A DNA stretch of 37,656 bases, taken from NCBI GenBank assembly GCA_964417885.1, contig CAYQKN010000022.1, positions 1 through 37,656 of the forward strand, in the 5' to 3' direction. A program made the position numbers and the translations under genes. This stretch comes from UKL13-2 sp964417885. GTDB lineage: Bacteria; Pseudomonadota; Gammaproteobacteria; Burkholderiales; Usitatibacteraceae. The notes beneath the pieces are model-generated. The model was not told the DNA's origin and made no database searches. It saw only the letters and a program-made list of their open reading frames with translations. Shown here piece by piece: positions 8,660 through 15,525 of the stretch (position 1 is its first letter; each line of letters opens with the position of its first letter).

Positions 8660-9466
8660 TTACTGGCGGGGTTCTCCGCGAGCATTGACGGCAACCGTCG
8701 AGCCGGGTGGCGCGCTCATTTGCATGCGATGTTCGACGCCACGGTATTCGTAGGTCACGTCCCAGTAGGCGGGTGCACCCGTTGCTGTTGTTTCGCAGCG
8801 ACGCACGTCCCGATCGTATGACTCGCCCGTACCGCGGCCCGAATTTGCCCCGATGGCAGCACCAGCAACGGCACCGCCGGCAGTGGCCAGGTCCTTGCCG
8901 CGACCGCCGCCAACCTGATGGCCAAGCACGCCGCCAAGAATACCGCCAATGATTGCGCCGCCAATGTTTGCGCTGCCACGGCCTGGCTCGTTGACCTGCT
9001 GCCGCTCAACCCAGCAACGCTGTTCGGGCGAACCCATTACAGCGCGCACGGAGGTTACTGGCGCATCGAATACACGTTCGTTCGTGCGGCGCCGATAGTC
9101 GTAGTTGGCGGACGCGAGTGGCGCCGGCGCCTCATTGTCATAGCGTGCTTTGTTGCCCGCGGGTCGTACGGACGTAATGCGGTCGCTCATACCCATGCCG
9201 GCCAGCGAGTCATAGTTTCCCGGTCGCAGGACCATGCAGCGCCCGCCGAAACGCTCGTGCTCGCAGACTTCCCAGCGGCCGCGGTCGACGACCACGGAGG
9301 ATGCACGATCGTTAAACCCAAACCGTTGGAAATTCCCGACCTGTTTGTTTGTGGTGAATGCCCGCCCGCGAAAGCCCTCGCCTTCGTAAAAGGTGATCTG
9401 CGCTGAAGCCTGACCAGCGAGAAGCAGGGCGGTTACGCCAAGCGCGGATTTTAGTTTCCAGTTCAT
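8660..9466 (-). CDS. Secreted beta/gamma-crystallin and glycine-zipper protein
   Basis: A 268-residue exported protein with two modules. After a signal peptide (MNWKLKSALGVTALLLAGQASA), residues about 23-105 form a beta/gamma-crystallin-like pair of Greek keys (ITFYEGEGFRGRAF; WEVCEHERFGGRCMVLRPGNY), a fold that often binds calcium and resists stress. Residues about 165-215 are a Gly-zipper of the 17-kDa-antigen/2TM type (GGAIIGGILGGVLGHQVGGG, then AGGAVAGAAIGANSGRG), typical of outer-membrane lipoproteins, but there is no lipobox here. Two cysteines flank the zipper. The start at 9466 has GGAGA 7 nt upstream; the open extension to 9571 is unsupported. An operator copy lies about 200 bp upstream. 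Confidence 0.88.
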   Translation of the reverse strand: MNWKLKSALGVTALLLAGQASAQITFYEGEGFRGRAFTTNKQVGNFQRFGFNDRASSVVVDRGRWEVCEHERFGGRCMVLRPGNYDSLAGMGMSDRITSVRPAGNKARYDNEAPAPLASANYDYRRRTNERVFDAPVTSVRAVMGSPEQRCWVERQQVNEPGRGSANIGGAIIGGILGGVLGHQVGGGRGKDLATAGGAVAGAAIGANSGRGTGESYDRDVRRCETTATGAPAYWDVTYEYRGVEHRMQMSAPPGSTVAVNARGEPRQ

Positions 9467-9867
9467 TGATGTCTCCGGTATAAGTTTTTGACAGCCGGCG
9501 CGAGCAGCGCGGGCGAATGAGCAACGCACCAATCCAAATACGGCATCGGTGCCAGCAGGAAGCCTGCGCAACCTGCGCGCTCAACCACAAGCGACGTTCG
9601 AACGCATGGTTGCAAAGCAAGTAGCCGTGCCATGGGAGCAGCGTCGGCTGTTCCGTGCCGTGCGTCTGTTCGGTTACGCACATAGATTTATAGGCCGCCA
9701 CGCGCGACCGTCTTTCCACCTTGGGGAGCGGATGACTGACGGCGGCCCTGCCGCAGTGATTGACCGACTGCGCGTTGGCGTGGCTCAGGCGGAGCAGGGC
9801 GCCGACAAGTTGGCAGTTGATCGACGCGGTCGCAAAGCGGAACGGGCAGCAAGCCGCAACGCGGCAC
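9467..9867. other. Intergenic region between two minus-strand genes
   Basis: This 401-bp stretch holds operator copy 3 (9666-9683) and the presumed promoter and leader of the crystallin gene. ORFs here are high-G+C shadows and none has a plausible start signal. Confidence 0.5.
9666..9683 (-). promoter_or_regulatory. Recurrent Crp-type operator, copy 3 (crystallin gene)
   Basis: Read on the minus strand it is ATGTGCG-TAAC-CGAACAG followed by A. The hexamer GACGCT (complement of 9640-9645) is centred 32 bp downstream; it keeps A at position 2 and T at position 6 of a -10. It leaves a leader of about 165 nt before the gene start at 9466. Confidence 0.55.
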
Positions 9868-10620
9868 CTAATGCGTCGATTTGCCCAGTATATGGTTCGG
9901 GTCGCCGGGTGGAATGTCGGCGAGCAAACGATCGAACTCAAGCTTGACGACGCCGTAGCATTCACACACATCCCGCTCCAGGCCCGGCCGGTCGAGCACC
10001 TGGATGCGGCCACGGCTATAGCGGATCAACCCGGCGCGCTGCAGATTGCCGGCAGCCTCTGTCACACCTTCCCGCCGCACGCCGAGCATGTTGGCAATCA
10101 GTTCCTGGGTCATGGTCAAGGTATCTGACGGCAGGCGGTCAAGGCTCAGAAGAAGCCATCTGCAGAGTTGCTGCTCGACCGAGTGATGTCGGTTACAGAC
10201 CGCCGTCTGTGTCATTTGCGTAATCAATGCCTGCGTGTAACGCAGCAGCAGGTGCAACACGGGTCCGGCACGATTGAATTCGTCCTTCAGCAGCTGTGAC
10301 TTCAAGCGGTAGCCAAAACCGGCGCTTTGCACGACAGCCCGGCTGGGCGTGGTCTCGCCGCCCATGAAAAGCGAAATGCCGAGAATGCCCTCGTTGCCGA
10401 CTACCGCAATTTCCGCCGACGCACCATTCTCCAGCACGTAAAGCAATGACACGATCGATGTGGTCGGGAAATAGACGTGCTGAAGTCGACCGCCGGATTC
10501 ATAAAGCGCCTCGCCAAGCGGCATCGGCACCAGCTCCAGGAATTTCGATAACCGGTCAAACTCTGCGGCGGGCAATGCCGCAAGCAGGTGATTCTGCATC
10601 GGACTGTGCGAAGTGGCCAT
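9868..10620 (-). CDS. Crp/Fnr family transcriptional regulator (Crp1)
   Basis: A 250-residue cytoplasmic regulator. The N-terminal effector beta-roll (about residues 20-130) includes VGNEGILGISLFMGGETTPSRAVVQ; the Arg in PSRAV aligns with the cyclic-nucleotide phosphate-binding Arg of CRP, but the cAMP pocket is not otherwise canonical. A C-terminal winged HTH (about 155-220) contains MTQELIANMLGVRREGVTEA. RRE in the recognition helix resembles CRP, which reads TGTGA half-sites, so a TGTRC half-site is plausible. It ends with the CECYGVVK signature shared with Crp3. The start has GGAG 7 nt upstream. It is closely related to Crp3 (28364) and less so to Crp2 (24680). It is divergent from the stress cluster at 11003. 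Confidence 0.9.
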   Translation of the reverse strand: MATSHSPMQNHLLAALPAAEFDRLSKFLELVPMPLGEALYESGGRLQHVYFPTTSIVSLLYVLENGASAEIAVVGNEGILGISLFMGGETTPSRAVVQSAGFGYRLKSQLLKDEFNRAGPVLHLLLRYTQALITQMTQTAVCNRHHSVEQQLCRWLLLSLDRLPSDTLTMTQELIANMLGVRREGVTEAAGNLQRAGLIRYSRGRIQVLDRPGLERDVCECYGVVKLEFDRLLADIPPGDPNHILGKSTH

Positions 10621-10723
10621 GCTGGTACTCCATCCTCAGGGCCGTAGTGGCGAATTGTTGACCGGGTCCGATCGGCCAGGATGGACGTAAGGTAGCACGA
10701 AACGTTTGGCCTGTGCGCGCCAT

Positions 10724-10741
10724 GTGTTCGCAATCGCACCT
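10724..10741 (-). promoter_or_regulatory. Recurrent Crp-type operator, copy 4 (Crp1), weak
   Basis: On the minus strand: AGGTGCG-ATTG-CGAACAC followed by A. This is one mismatch from the consensus right half. Unlike the other 11 copies, no -10-like hexamer is seen 32-33 bp away (TACCTT lies 41 bp away), so it may act as a repressor site in front of Crp1 or be a decayed copy. Confidence 0.4.
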
Positions 10742-10831
10742 AGCGCGGTCGGCCCCCAACCCGCTGTTTCCCCTGCTGCCGGCGCTGTTCGCCAGTGGTC
10801 ATCCGCTTGCCCGGTAGCGACCCCAACGCAA

Positions 10832-10849
10832 CTGTGCGTTAACGTACAG
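10832..10849 (+). promoter_or_regulatory. Recurrent Crp-type operator, copy 5 (BON/YqjDEK cluster)
   Basis: CTGTGCG-TTAA-CGTACAG followed by A, a near-perfect palindrome with one asymmetric position. TAATGT at 10871-10876 is centred 33 bp downstream, predicting transcription from about 10882 towards the plus-strand stress cluster. No matching -10 exists on the Crp1 side. Confidence 0.68.
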
Positions 10850-11002
10850 ACGCGTCAGTTGACGGCACGGTAATGTCCAACCGTTGGGCAATAGGCGTCG
10901 TCAGTCGTGCGAATTTGGTATCGCGACTGCACGAATGCCGGCTGATGGAGTGACCCCAACCCGAGCATCCACGGATGCAACCGGAACTTAGGAGCGGGCT
11001 CG

Positions 11003-11260
11003 ATGAACACGATCACAAGACTTGCGGTTGCCGCATTGGGTGCGACTGCGTTGTACCCGGGTTTTGCAGCCGCCGGCACCAGCCTGCCGATTGCGGCGAG
11101 ACATTTTGTGCGGCCCATCCTGACAAAGGAAACACCACGAGTTTTGCCAGGTTTCCGCGAGAAACCGGCCATTTTCTGCGTCGTCAGACCCACTGCGCAA
11201 AAAAGATCCATGTGCGGGTCAAAACACCGGGCATTGAAGCCTCTGCAACAATTTATCTAA
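11003..11260 (+). CDS. Small secreted protein, hypothetical
   Basis: An 85-residue ORF with a good AGGAG Shine-Dalgarno 8 nt before its ATG and a convincing signal peptide (MNTITRLAVAALGATALYPGFAAAG, likely cut after AAA). The mature part (about 60 residues; RPILTKETPRVLPGFREKP) has no recognisable domain and its composition is less protein-like, so it may be a decayed gene that kept its 5' end. It lies 15 bp before the BON gene and downstream of operator copy 5, and is probably co-transcribed. Confidence 0.45.
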   Translation: MNTITRLAVAALGATALYPGFAAAGTSLPIAARHFVRPILTKETPRVLPGFREKPAIFCVVRPTAQKRSMCGSKHRALKPLQQFI

Positions 11261-11275
11261 CTGGAGAATGAAATC

Positions 11276-11590
11276 ATGAAACAACTTAAATCCCGTATTT
11301 CCGTCGTGCTTCTGGCCGCCGCGTTGTCAGCCATGGTCGGTTGCGCCGCGACAAGAACCCATGAAAGCCCGGGCCAGTACATTGACGACAGCGCCATCAC
11401 CACCAAAGTGAAGGCCGCCATTTTCAATGAGCCGACCCTGAAGTCTGCTGAGATCAATGTCGAGACGTTCAAGGGCGTTGTGCAGTTGAGCGGCTTCGTG
11501 AATTCGCGTTCGGATATTGACAAGGCCGCATCCGTGGCCCGTGGCGTTGGTGGCGTGACATCGGTCAAGAACGACATGCGCCTCAAGTAA
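11276..11590 (+). CDS. BON domain lipoprotein (OsmY-like)
   Basis: A 104-residue lipoprotein. The signal peptide ends in the lipobox MVGC (Cys23), so the mature protein of about 82 residues is lipid-anchored in the periplasm. Residues about 36-104 form one BON domain: IDDSAITTKVKAAIFNEP, then INVETFKGVVQLSGFVNS and AASVARGVGGVTSVKNDMRLK, the alpha/beta pattern with a central conserved Gly. BON domains are thought to bind phospholipid membranes, and OsmY itself is induced by osmotic and stationary-phase stress; most OsmY proteins carry two BON domains, here only one. The Shine-Dalgarno is GGAG. It is first in a run with DUF883, YqjE and YqjK homologues. Confidence 0.92.
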   Translation: MKQLKSRISVVLLAAALSAMVGCAATRTHESPGQYIDDSAITTKVKAAIFNEPTLKSAEINVETFKGVVQLSGFVNSRSDIDKAASVARGVGGVTSVKNDMRLK

Positions 11591-11598
11591 GATCCCAA

Positions 11599-11620
11599 TC
11601 CGGGGGCTGCACGCCCCGGA
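11599..11620 (+). terminator. Hairpin after BON gene
   Basis: TCCGGGG (11599-11605) pairs with CCCCGGA (11614-11620) around an 8-nt loop, 9 bp after the stop codon. It has no T tract, so it is more likely an attenuating or mRNA-stabilising hairpin than a full terminator. Confidence 0.35.
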
Positions 11621-11687
11621 ACGGGCATCTCTGCCAACCGTTGTCGCTGGCAATCGGATCGTGCACGAAGTCGGATCAAAGCCAAAC

Positions 11688-11721
11688 CGGCGTTGCGCCA
11701 GCGATCGCAGGCGCAACGCCG
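11688..11721. repeat. 12-bp inverted repeat with palindromic loop
   Basis: CGGCGTTGCGCC (11688-11699) and GGCGCAACGCCG (11710-11721) are perfect complements around a 10-nt loop that itself contains the palindrome GCGATCGC. It lies between the BON and DUF883 genes. It could be an mRNA processing or attenuation hairpin; there is no T tract. Confidence 0.55.
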
Positions 11722-11837
11722 ACAACGGCTGATCCTGCAAAAACGCCATGGACCATGGTTTGCCCGGCCAGCGGTAAGGCGCCGGAAAATCTTCGCATGG
11801 CAGCGCCAAAACAATGCAACCTGAAGAATGGATAACA

Positions 11838-12128
11838 ATGAACTCCCAACTAAGCGCCGGCGCAGACTCACTGCGCGCCAGCAAAGACAGAATTTCCGGT
11901 GAAATCGGTGGCATGGTCACCGAAGCAACCGACCTGGTGAAAAACATCAGCGCGCAAAAGCTGGACAATGCGCGTACATCAATCTCGCATGCGCAGGCAG
12001 TCGTCACCGACAGCGCAAAGCAATATGCAAGCGCAACCGACCAGTACGTCCGCGCCAACCCGTGGAAAGCGCTCGGTGTCGCAGCAGCCGGCGGCCTCCT
12101 GGTTGGCCTGCTGCTGGCGCGCCGCTGA
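11838..12128 (+). CDS. DUF883 family protein (ElaB/YqjD-like)
   Basis: A 96-residue protein of the ElaB/YqjD/DUF883 family. The long amphipathic N-terminal helix (residues about 1-70, rich in Ala, Asp, Lys and Ser) is followed by the family's C-terminal membrane anchor NPWKALGVAAAGGLLVGLLLARR. In E. coli, YqjD and ElaB are inner-membrane proteins that associate with ribosomes in stationary phase. ATG at 11838 is chosen over 11814 because the usual family N-terminus is short and GGA lies 6 nt upstream. Homologues of YqjE and YqjK follow in the same order as in the E. coli yqjDEK operon. Confidence 0.9.
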   Translation: MNSQLSAGADSLRASKDRISGEIGGMVTEATDLVKNISAQKLDNARTSISHAQAVVTDSAKQYASATDQYVRANPWKALGVAAAGGLLVGLLLARR

Positions 12129-12167
12129 TTGACGTGGCTTGCCACTTAACCGACAGCAAGGGTTCGC

Positions 12168-12530
12168 GTGAGCGGCCCATTTGACTCGCTGAAAGCCCTC
12201 GGTCGAACCGCGGTGGACATTGTCCACTCGCGCTTCGACCTGTTGGTGATTGAGATTGCCGAGGAGCAAAGCCGCTTGGTTGAGCTCATCCTCTACGGCG
12301 CCATCGCTTTCGTTTGCCTGTTCCTTGCCGGCGTCGTGCTGGCGGGCTCGGTACTTGCGTGGCTCTGGGATACGCCCTATCGGACGCTTGCCATCGTCGT
12401 CGCGGCGATCATTCCCGGCGCGGCGGGCCTGTATTGTGCACTGACCTTCGCCAAGAAGCTGAAGGCGAAGCCGAAACTTTTTGCCAGCAGCGTTGAAGTG
12501 CTCGCGACGGATCTGGAACACCTGCAATGA
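12168..12530 (+). CDS. YqjE-like/phage holin family membrane protein
   Basis: A 120-residue membrane protein of the YqjE/holin-X superfamily. A cytoplasmic amphipathic N-terminus (SRFDLLVIEIAEEQSRLVE) precedes two hydrophobic segments, about residues 42-68 (LYGAIAFVCLFLAGVVLAGSV) and 73-95 (TLAIVVAAIIPGAAGLYCAL), and then a basic tail. It starts with GTG, with AAGGG upstream. Despite the holin name there are no phage genes around; this is a chromosomal stress-operon component. Its stop codon overlaps the next start. Confidence 0.88.
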   Translation: MSGPFDSLKALGRTAVDIVHSRFDLLVIEIAEEQSRLVELILYGAIAFVCLFLAGVVLAGSVLAWLWDTPYRTLAIVVAAIIPGAAGLYCALTFAKKLKAKPKLFASSVEVLATDLEHLQ

Positions 12531-12838
12531 TGAATGGTGACGCAACACTGGAGCGCCGTCGCCAGCGCGTGATGGCAGAAATCGTGTCCCAACGCGCACA
12601 GCTCGCCCTGCAACTAAATGCCTATCGCACACCACTGCAGGCCTTCGAGATCGCGCGGGATGTTGGTACCGTCATCCGGCGCCATGCCATGCTGGTCGGT
12701 GTGGTCGGCGCCGGCACGGCATTTCTGTTGATGCGGGGGGGCTGGTTTTCCAAGGCGCTACGCACGTTCCAGTTGGTACAGCGTACCACCCGCTGGCTTG
12801 CGATCGCCCGGATGGGCTGGCAACTGGTGGGCCGTTAG
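12527..12838 (+). CDS. YqjK-like protein
   Basis: A 103-residue basic protein that matches the YqjK-like family by position and layout. The N-terminal helix is charged (LERRRQRVMAEIVSQRAQLALQL) and one short hydrophobic segment is present (AMLVGVVGAGTAFLLMRGGW, about residues 54-73). The start overlaps the stop codon of the YqjE-like gene as ATGA (12527-12530), which implies translational coupling. The function is not established; in E. coli the gene belongs to the yqjDEK operon. Confidence 0.8.
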   Translation: MMNGDATLERRRQRVMAEIVSQRAQLALQLNAYRTPLQAFEIARDVGTVIRRHAMLVGVVGAGTAFLLMRGGWFSKALRTFQLVQRTTRWLAIARMGWQLVGR

Positions 12839-12901
12839 TGATCGCGCGGTCAACGGCGCGGGCGCCCTGCCGGTGCCGGGACCGAGGCGGAATGGCGTCA
12901 C

Positions 12902-14071
12902 ATGTCATCTCCCGCTGAAGAGTTCACGGATTCCCCGACCGGTGCGAGTCGCCCGGTAGATGTTCCCCGGGATAGTTCGCTCATTGTGCTTAGCAATGCC
13001 CGCATGAGCCGGGCGCTGATTATCCTGGCCGGCATTTCGCTCGTGGCCGCGCTCTATTTTGCGCGCGCCTTCATTGTGCCGCTGCTCATCGGCATTCTCG
13101 CAAGCTACACGCTTCGTCCCCTCGTCACGTGGCTTCAGGTCTTGCGCATCCCGCGGCCAGCGGGCGCCGCGGTGGTTCTGGTGGCGGTCATCGCCGCCTT
13201 TTCCTGGGTCACCTACTACGTCGGCGATGAAGCGGTGGTCATGATTGAAAAGCTCCCCGACGCAGCCCGCAAGCTGCGGCAGAACCTGAATTCGCCGAAA
13301 AGTGCCGCGCCGACCGCGCTGCAGAACGTGCAAGAGGCGGCAAACGAGCTCCAGCGCGTGGCGGCAGATGCGGGCCAGAAGCGCGGCACTCGCGTGGCGG
13401 TCACGCCGCCGCCGGACTCACCCGCCTGGCTGCGCAATTACGCGCTTGCACAATCCGCACTTCTGATCGCCGTGGCTGCCCAGGCGCCCATCGTGTTGCT
13501 GCTGGCGTATTTTCTGCTCGCTTCCGGCGATCATTTCCGGCGCAAGCTGCTGCAGTTTGTCGGCCCATCGCTGTCGCGAAAGAAAGATGCGCTGCGGATA
13601 CTTGAAGAGATCGATTCGCAAGTGCAACGCTATCTTCTGGTCACGCTCGCCTCGAATGCGCTGATCGGCCTCTGTACCTGGCTGGCGTTCGCTGCGATGG
13701 GCATGGATCAGCCGATTCTCTGGGGACTGTTTGCGGCACTGCTGCACTTCATACCGTATCTCGGGCCGGTATTGATCGCCATTGCGGCCGGCGTTGCCGG
13801 GTTCCTGCAGTTCGGTACCCTGCTGGCCGCAATGGGGGTTGCGGGTGTGGCAACGCTGATTGCAGGCGGCATCGGGCTGGTGCTGGTGACACTGCTGCAA
13901 AGCCGGTTCTCGCGGGTGAATGCCGCCGTGCTGTTCATTGCGCTTCTGTTCTTCGGTTGGCTGTGGGGCATTGCCGGACTGCTGCTGGGGGCGCCTTTGC
14001 TGGCAATTGCCAAAGTCATCTGCGACCGGGTCGATTCGCTAAAGCCGGTTGGCGAACTGCTCGGCCGCTAG
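12902..14071 (+). CDS. AI-2E family transporter (YdiK/PerM-like permease)
   Basis: A 389-residue inner-membrane protein of the AI-2E/PerM family. Hydrophobic segments lie near residues 35-75 (ALIILAGISLVAALYFARAF; VPLLIGILASYTLRPLV) and 82-105, then a soluble loop of about 85 residues that includes a Pro-rich stretch (VTPPPDSPAWLRNY), and further membrane helices from about 177 to the end. The family signature near ILWGLFAALLHFIPYLGPVL is clear. Family members have been linked to autoinducer-2 or Na+/H+ transport, so the substrate is not predictable. A GAGGCGG stretch lies upstream of the ATG. It follows the yqjDEK homologues after 63 bp and may belong to their transcription unit. Confidence 0.9.
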   Translation: MSSPAEEFTDSPTGASRPVDVPRDSSLIVLSNARMSRALIILAGISLVAALYFARAFIVPLLIGILASYTLRPLVTWLQVLRIPRPAGAAVVLVAVIAAFSWVTYYVGDEAVVMIEKLPDAARKLRQNLNSPKSAAPTALQNVQEAANELQRVAADAGQKRGTRVAVTPPPDSPAWLRNYALAQSALLIAVAAQAPIVLLLAYFLLASGDHFRRKLLQFVGPSLSRKKDALRILEEIDSQVQRYLLVTLASNALIGLCTWLAFAAMGMDQPILWGLFAALLHFIPYLGPVLIAIAAGVAGFLQFGTLLAAMGVAGVATLIAGGIGLVLVTLLQSRFSRVNAAVLFIALLFFGWLWGIAGLLLGAPLLAIAKVICDRVDSLKPVGELLGR

Positions 14072-14114
14072 CTCATCGCCATTTGGCTCATCAAGCGCGA
14101 TATATCGCGGCGAA

Positions 14115-14132
14115 CTGAGCGCTAGCGCACAG
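14115..14132 (+). promoter_or_regulatory. Recurrent Crp-type operator, copy 6 (CsbD gene)
   Basis: CTGAGCG-CTAG-CGCACAG followed by A; only one left-half position departs from the consensus. GATCAT at 14153-14158 is centred 32 bp downstream and matches four of six -10 positions. The CsbD gene starts at 14322, so the leader would be about 155 nt. Confidence 0.63.
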
Positions 14133-14321
14133 ATCGCCGCGAGTCGGGCGCGGATCATTGAGGTCAGGACGGAACGCTAGCGACACTGAATCCGCCAACG
14201 TTTTCACCCGCAGCCACATTCCAATGCAGCCCGCGACTGATTGCCGGATTTCGGAATTTGCCGGGACCTGGCGCCGTTTGCATGCCGGCTTCGACATTCA
14301 ACCAACCAAAAGGAACGCCAA

Positions 14322-14540
14322 ATGAACTGGGATCGTATAGAAGGCAACTGGAAGCAATTCAAGGGCAACGTCAAGGAACAGTGGGGCAAGCTCACCGACG
14401 ACGAACTCGATGTGATCGCAGGCAAGCGCGATCATCTGGCAGGCAGGATTCAGGAATCCTACGGGATCACCAAGGACGCCGCCGAGAAGCAGGTTGCCGA
14501 CTGGCAGGAACGCCAGGAAGAAATTGCCAAATCAAAGTGA
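14322..14540 (+). CDS. CsbD family stress protein
   Basis: A 72-residue soluble protein of the CsbD family: MNWDRIEGNWKQFKGNVKEQ, then WGKLTDDELDVIAGKRDHL. Full-length family members are 60-75 residues, so this is complete. CsbD is a sigmaB-controlled general stress protein in Bacillus, and homologues such as E. coli YjbJ are abundant in stationary phase; the molecular role is unknown. AAGGA precedes the ATG. The secreted Cys-repeat protein follows 67 bp downstream, probably in the same unit, under operator copy 6. Confidence 0.95.
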   Translation: MNWDRIEGNWKQFKGNVKEQWGKLTDDELDVIAGKRDHLAGRIQESYGITKDAAEKQVADWQERQEEIAKSK

Positions 14541-14607
14541 TGGCCTCGCGTTGGCAAGACTGCCCGCGCCGAGCTGTCGCCCCCGAATCAAATACAAAGG
14601 AATCAAC

Positions 14608-15219
14608 ATGAAAAGCTTCAAACTTACCGCCATCGCAATGGCGCTGGGCCTCGCCTTCAGCGGAGTCGCTGGCGCACAGAACATGTCAAAAGAAGACTAC
14701 AAGCAGGAGAAAGGCAAGATTGAGCAGGAGTACAAGGCGGCCAAGTCATCCTGTGGCGCCTTCGCCAAGAACGCCAAGGACATCTGTCTGGCGGAAGCCA
14801 AGGGCAAGGAAAAGGTTGCCAAGGCTGAGCTCGAGGCCCGCTACAAGCCAACGCAAAAATCACGATATGAGGTGAGCAACGCAAAGGCCGAAGCGGACTA
14901 TGCCGTCGCCAAGGAAAAGTGCGATGACCAGGCAGGAAACCAGAAAGACGTCTGCGTCAAGGAAGCAAAGGCCGCACAGACGACAGCCAAGGCAAACGCC
15001 AAGGCGCAGATGAAAGTCACCGATGCAAATGTCGTGGCAGGCGAGAAAATGACCGAAGCACGCGTCGATGCCAACAAAAAAGCAACCGATGCAAAGAAGG
15101 CCGCAAACACCGACAAGCGTGATGCCGAGTACGCCGTCGCAAAGGAAAAATGCGACGCGTTCTCTGGTGATATCAAAGACCGCTGCAATGCTGATGCAAA
15201 AGCAAAATTTGGCAAGTAG
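14608..15219 (+). CDS. Secreted Ala/Lys-rich protein with three Cys-pair repeats
   Basis: A 203-residue exported protein. After a signal peptide (MKSFKLTAIAMALGLAFSGVAGA) the mature protein is highly charged, rich in Ala and Lys, and predicted helical. It holds three copies of a unit with a spaced Cys pair: YKAAKSSCGAFAKNAKDIC (about residues 46-64), YAVAKEKCDDQAGNQKDVC (about 98-116) and YAVAKEKCDAFSGDIKDRC (about 180-198). Each Cys pair (10 residues between) could close a helical hairpin in the periplasm. Similar proteins occur in betaproteobacteria as hypotheticals; no function is known to me. AAAGGA precedes the ATG and a strong terminator follows. Confidence 0.88.
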   Translation: MKSFKLTAIAMALGLAFSGVAGAQNMSKEDYKQEKGKIEQEYKAAKSSCGAFAKNAKDICLAEAKGKEKVAKAELEARYKPTQKSRYEVSNAKAEADYAVAKEKCDDQAGNQKDVCVKEAKAAQTTAKANAKAQMKVTDANVVAGEKMTEARVDANKKATDAKKAANTDKRDAEYAVAKEKCDAFSGDIKDRCNADAKAKFGK

Positions 15220-15253
15220 TACACAGAGAATCGGCGAAACGGCCGACTCTGCC

Positions 15254-15280
15254 AAACCCGCGTTCTACGCGGGTTTTTTT
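15254..15280 (+). terminator. Intrinsic terminator after the Cys-repeat gene
   Basis: AAACCCGCG (15254-15262) and CGCGGGTTT (15268-15276) form a 9-bp stem with a TTCTA loop, followed by T to 15280. It closes the CsbD unit. Confidence 0.92.
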
Positions 15281-15525
15281 ATGGGCATCATTGCAAGCCG
15301 CCGCAACGGTCGCCAATGCGGTCACTGCCGACGCAAGCCCTGAGCCAGCCGGGCGCCACGTCATCGATGTTTCGATTGTTCAAGCGGTGGCAGCGCTGAA
15401 CACGGACAGACGCCACCTCGCCCGCGGCTGCCCGGTCCCATTTGGGGCGCTGCATTCACACCATTGTCGTTATCCGGAGCAGCATCGGTGGCGGGACTGG
15501 ACCGTCACCACACCGGCATTGCCCA
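15281..15525. other. Intergenic region between convergent genes
   Basis: Between the terminator and the 3' end of the glucan synthase gene. I see no gene, operator copy or strong hairpin here; no clear terminator for the minus-strand glucan synthase was found. Confidence 0.5.

Noticed and set aside
11641..11835. 64-residue ORF between the BON and DUF883 genes
   Set aside because: It has a TTG start without a ribosome site and no domain, and it runs through the 12-bp hairpin.
12168..12530. Prophage remnant suggested by the holin-type protein
   Set aside because: The neighbours are YqjD- and YqjK-like genes in their usual order, and there is no integrase, capsid or attachment repeat nearby.
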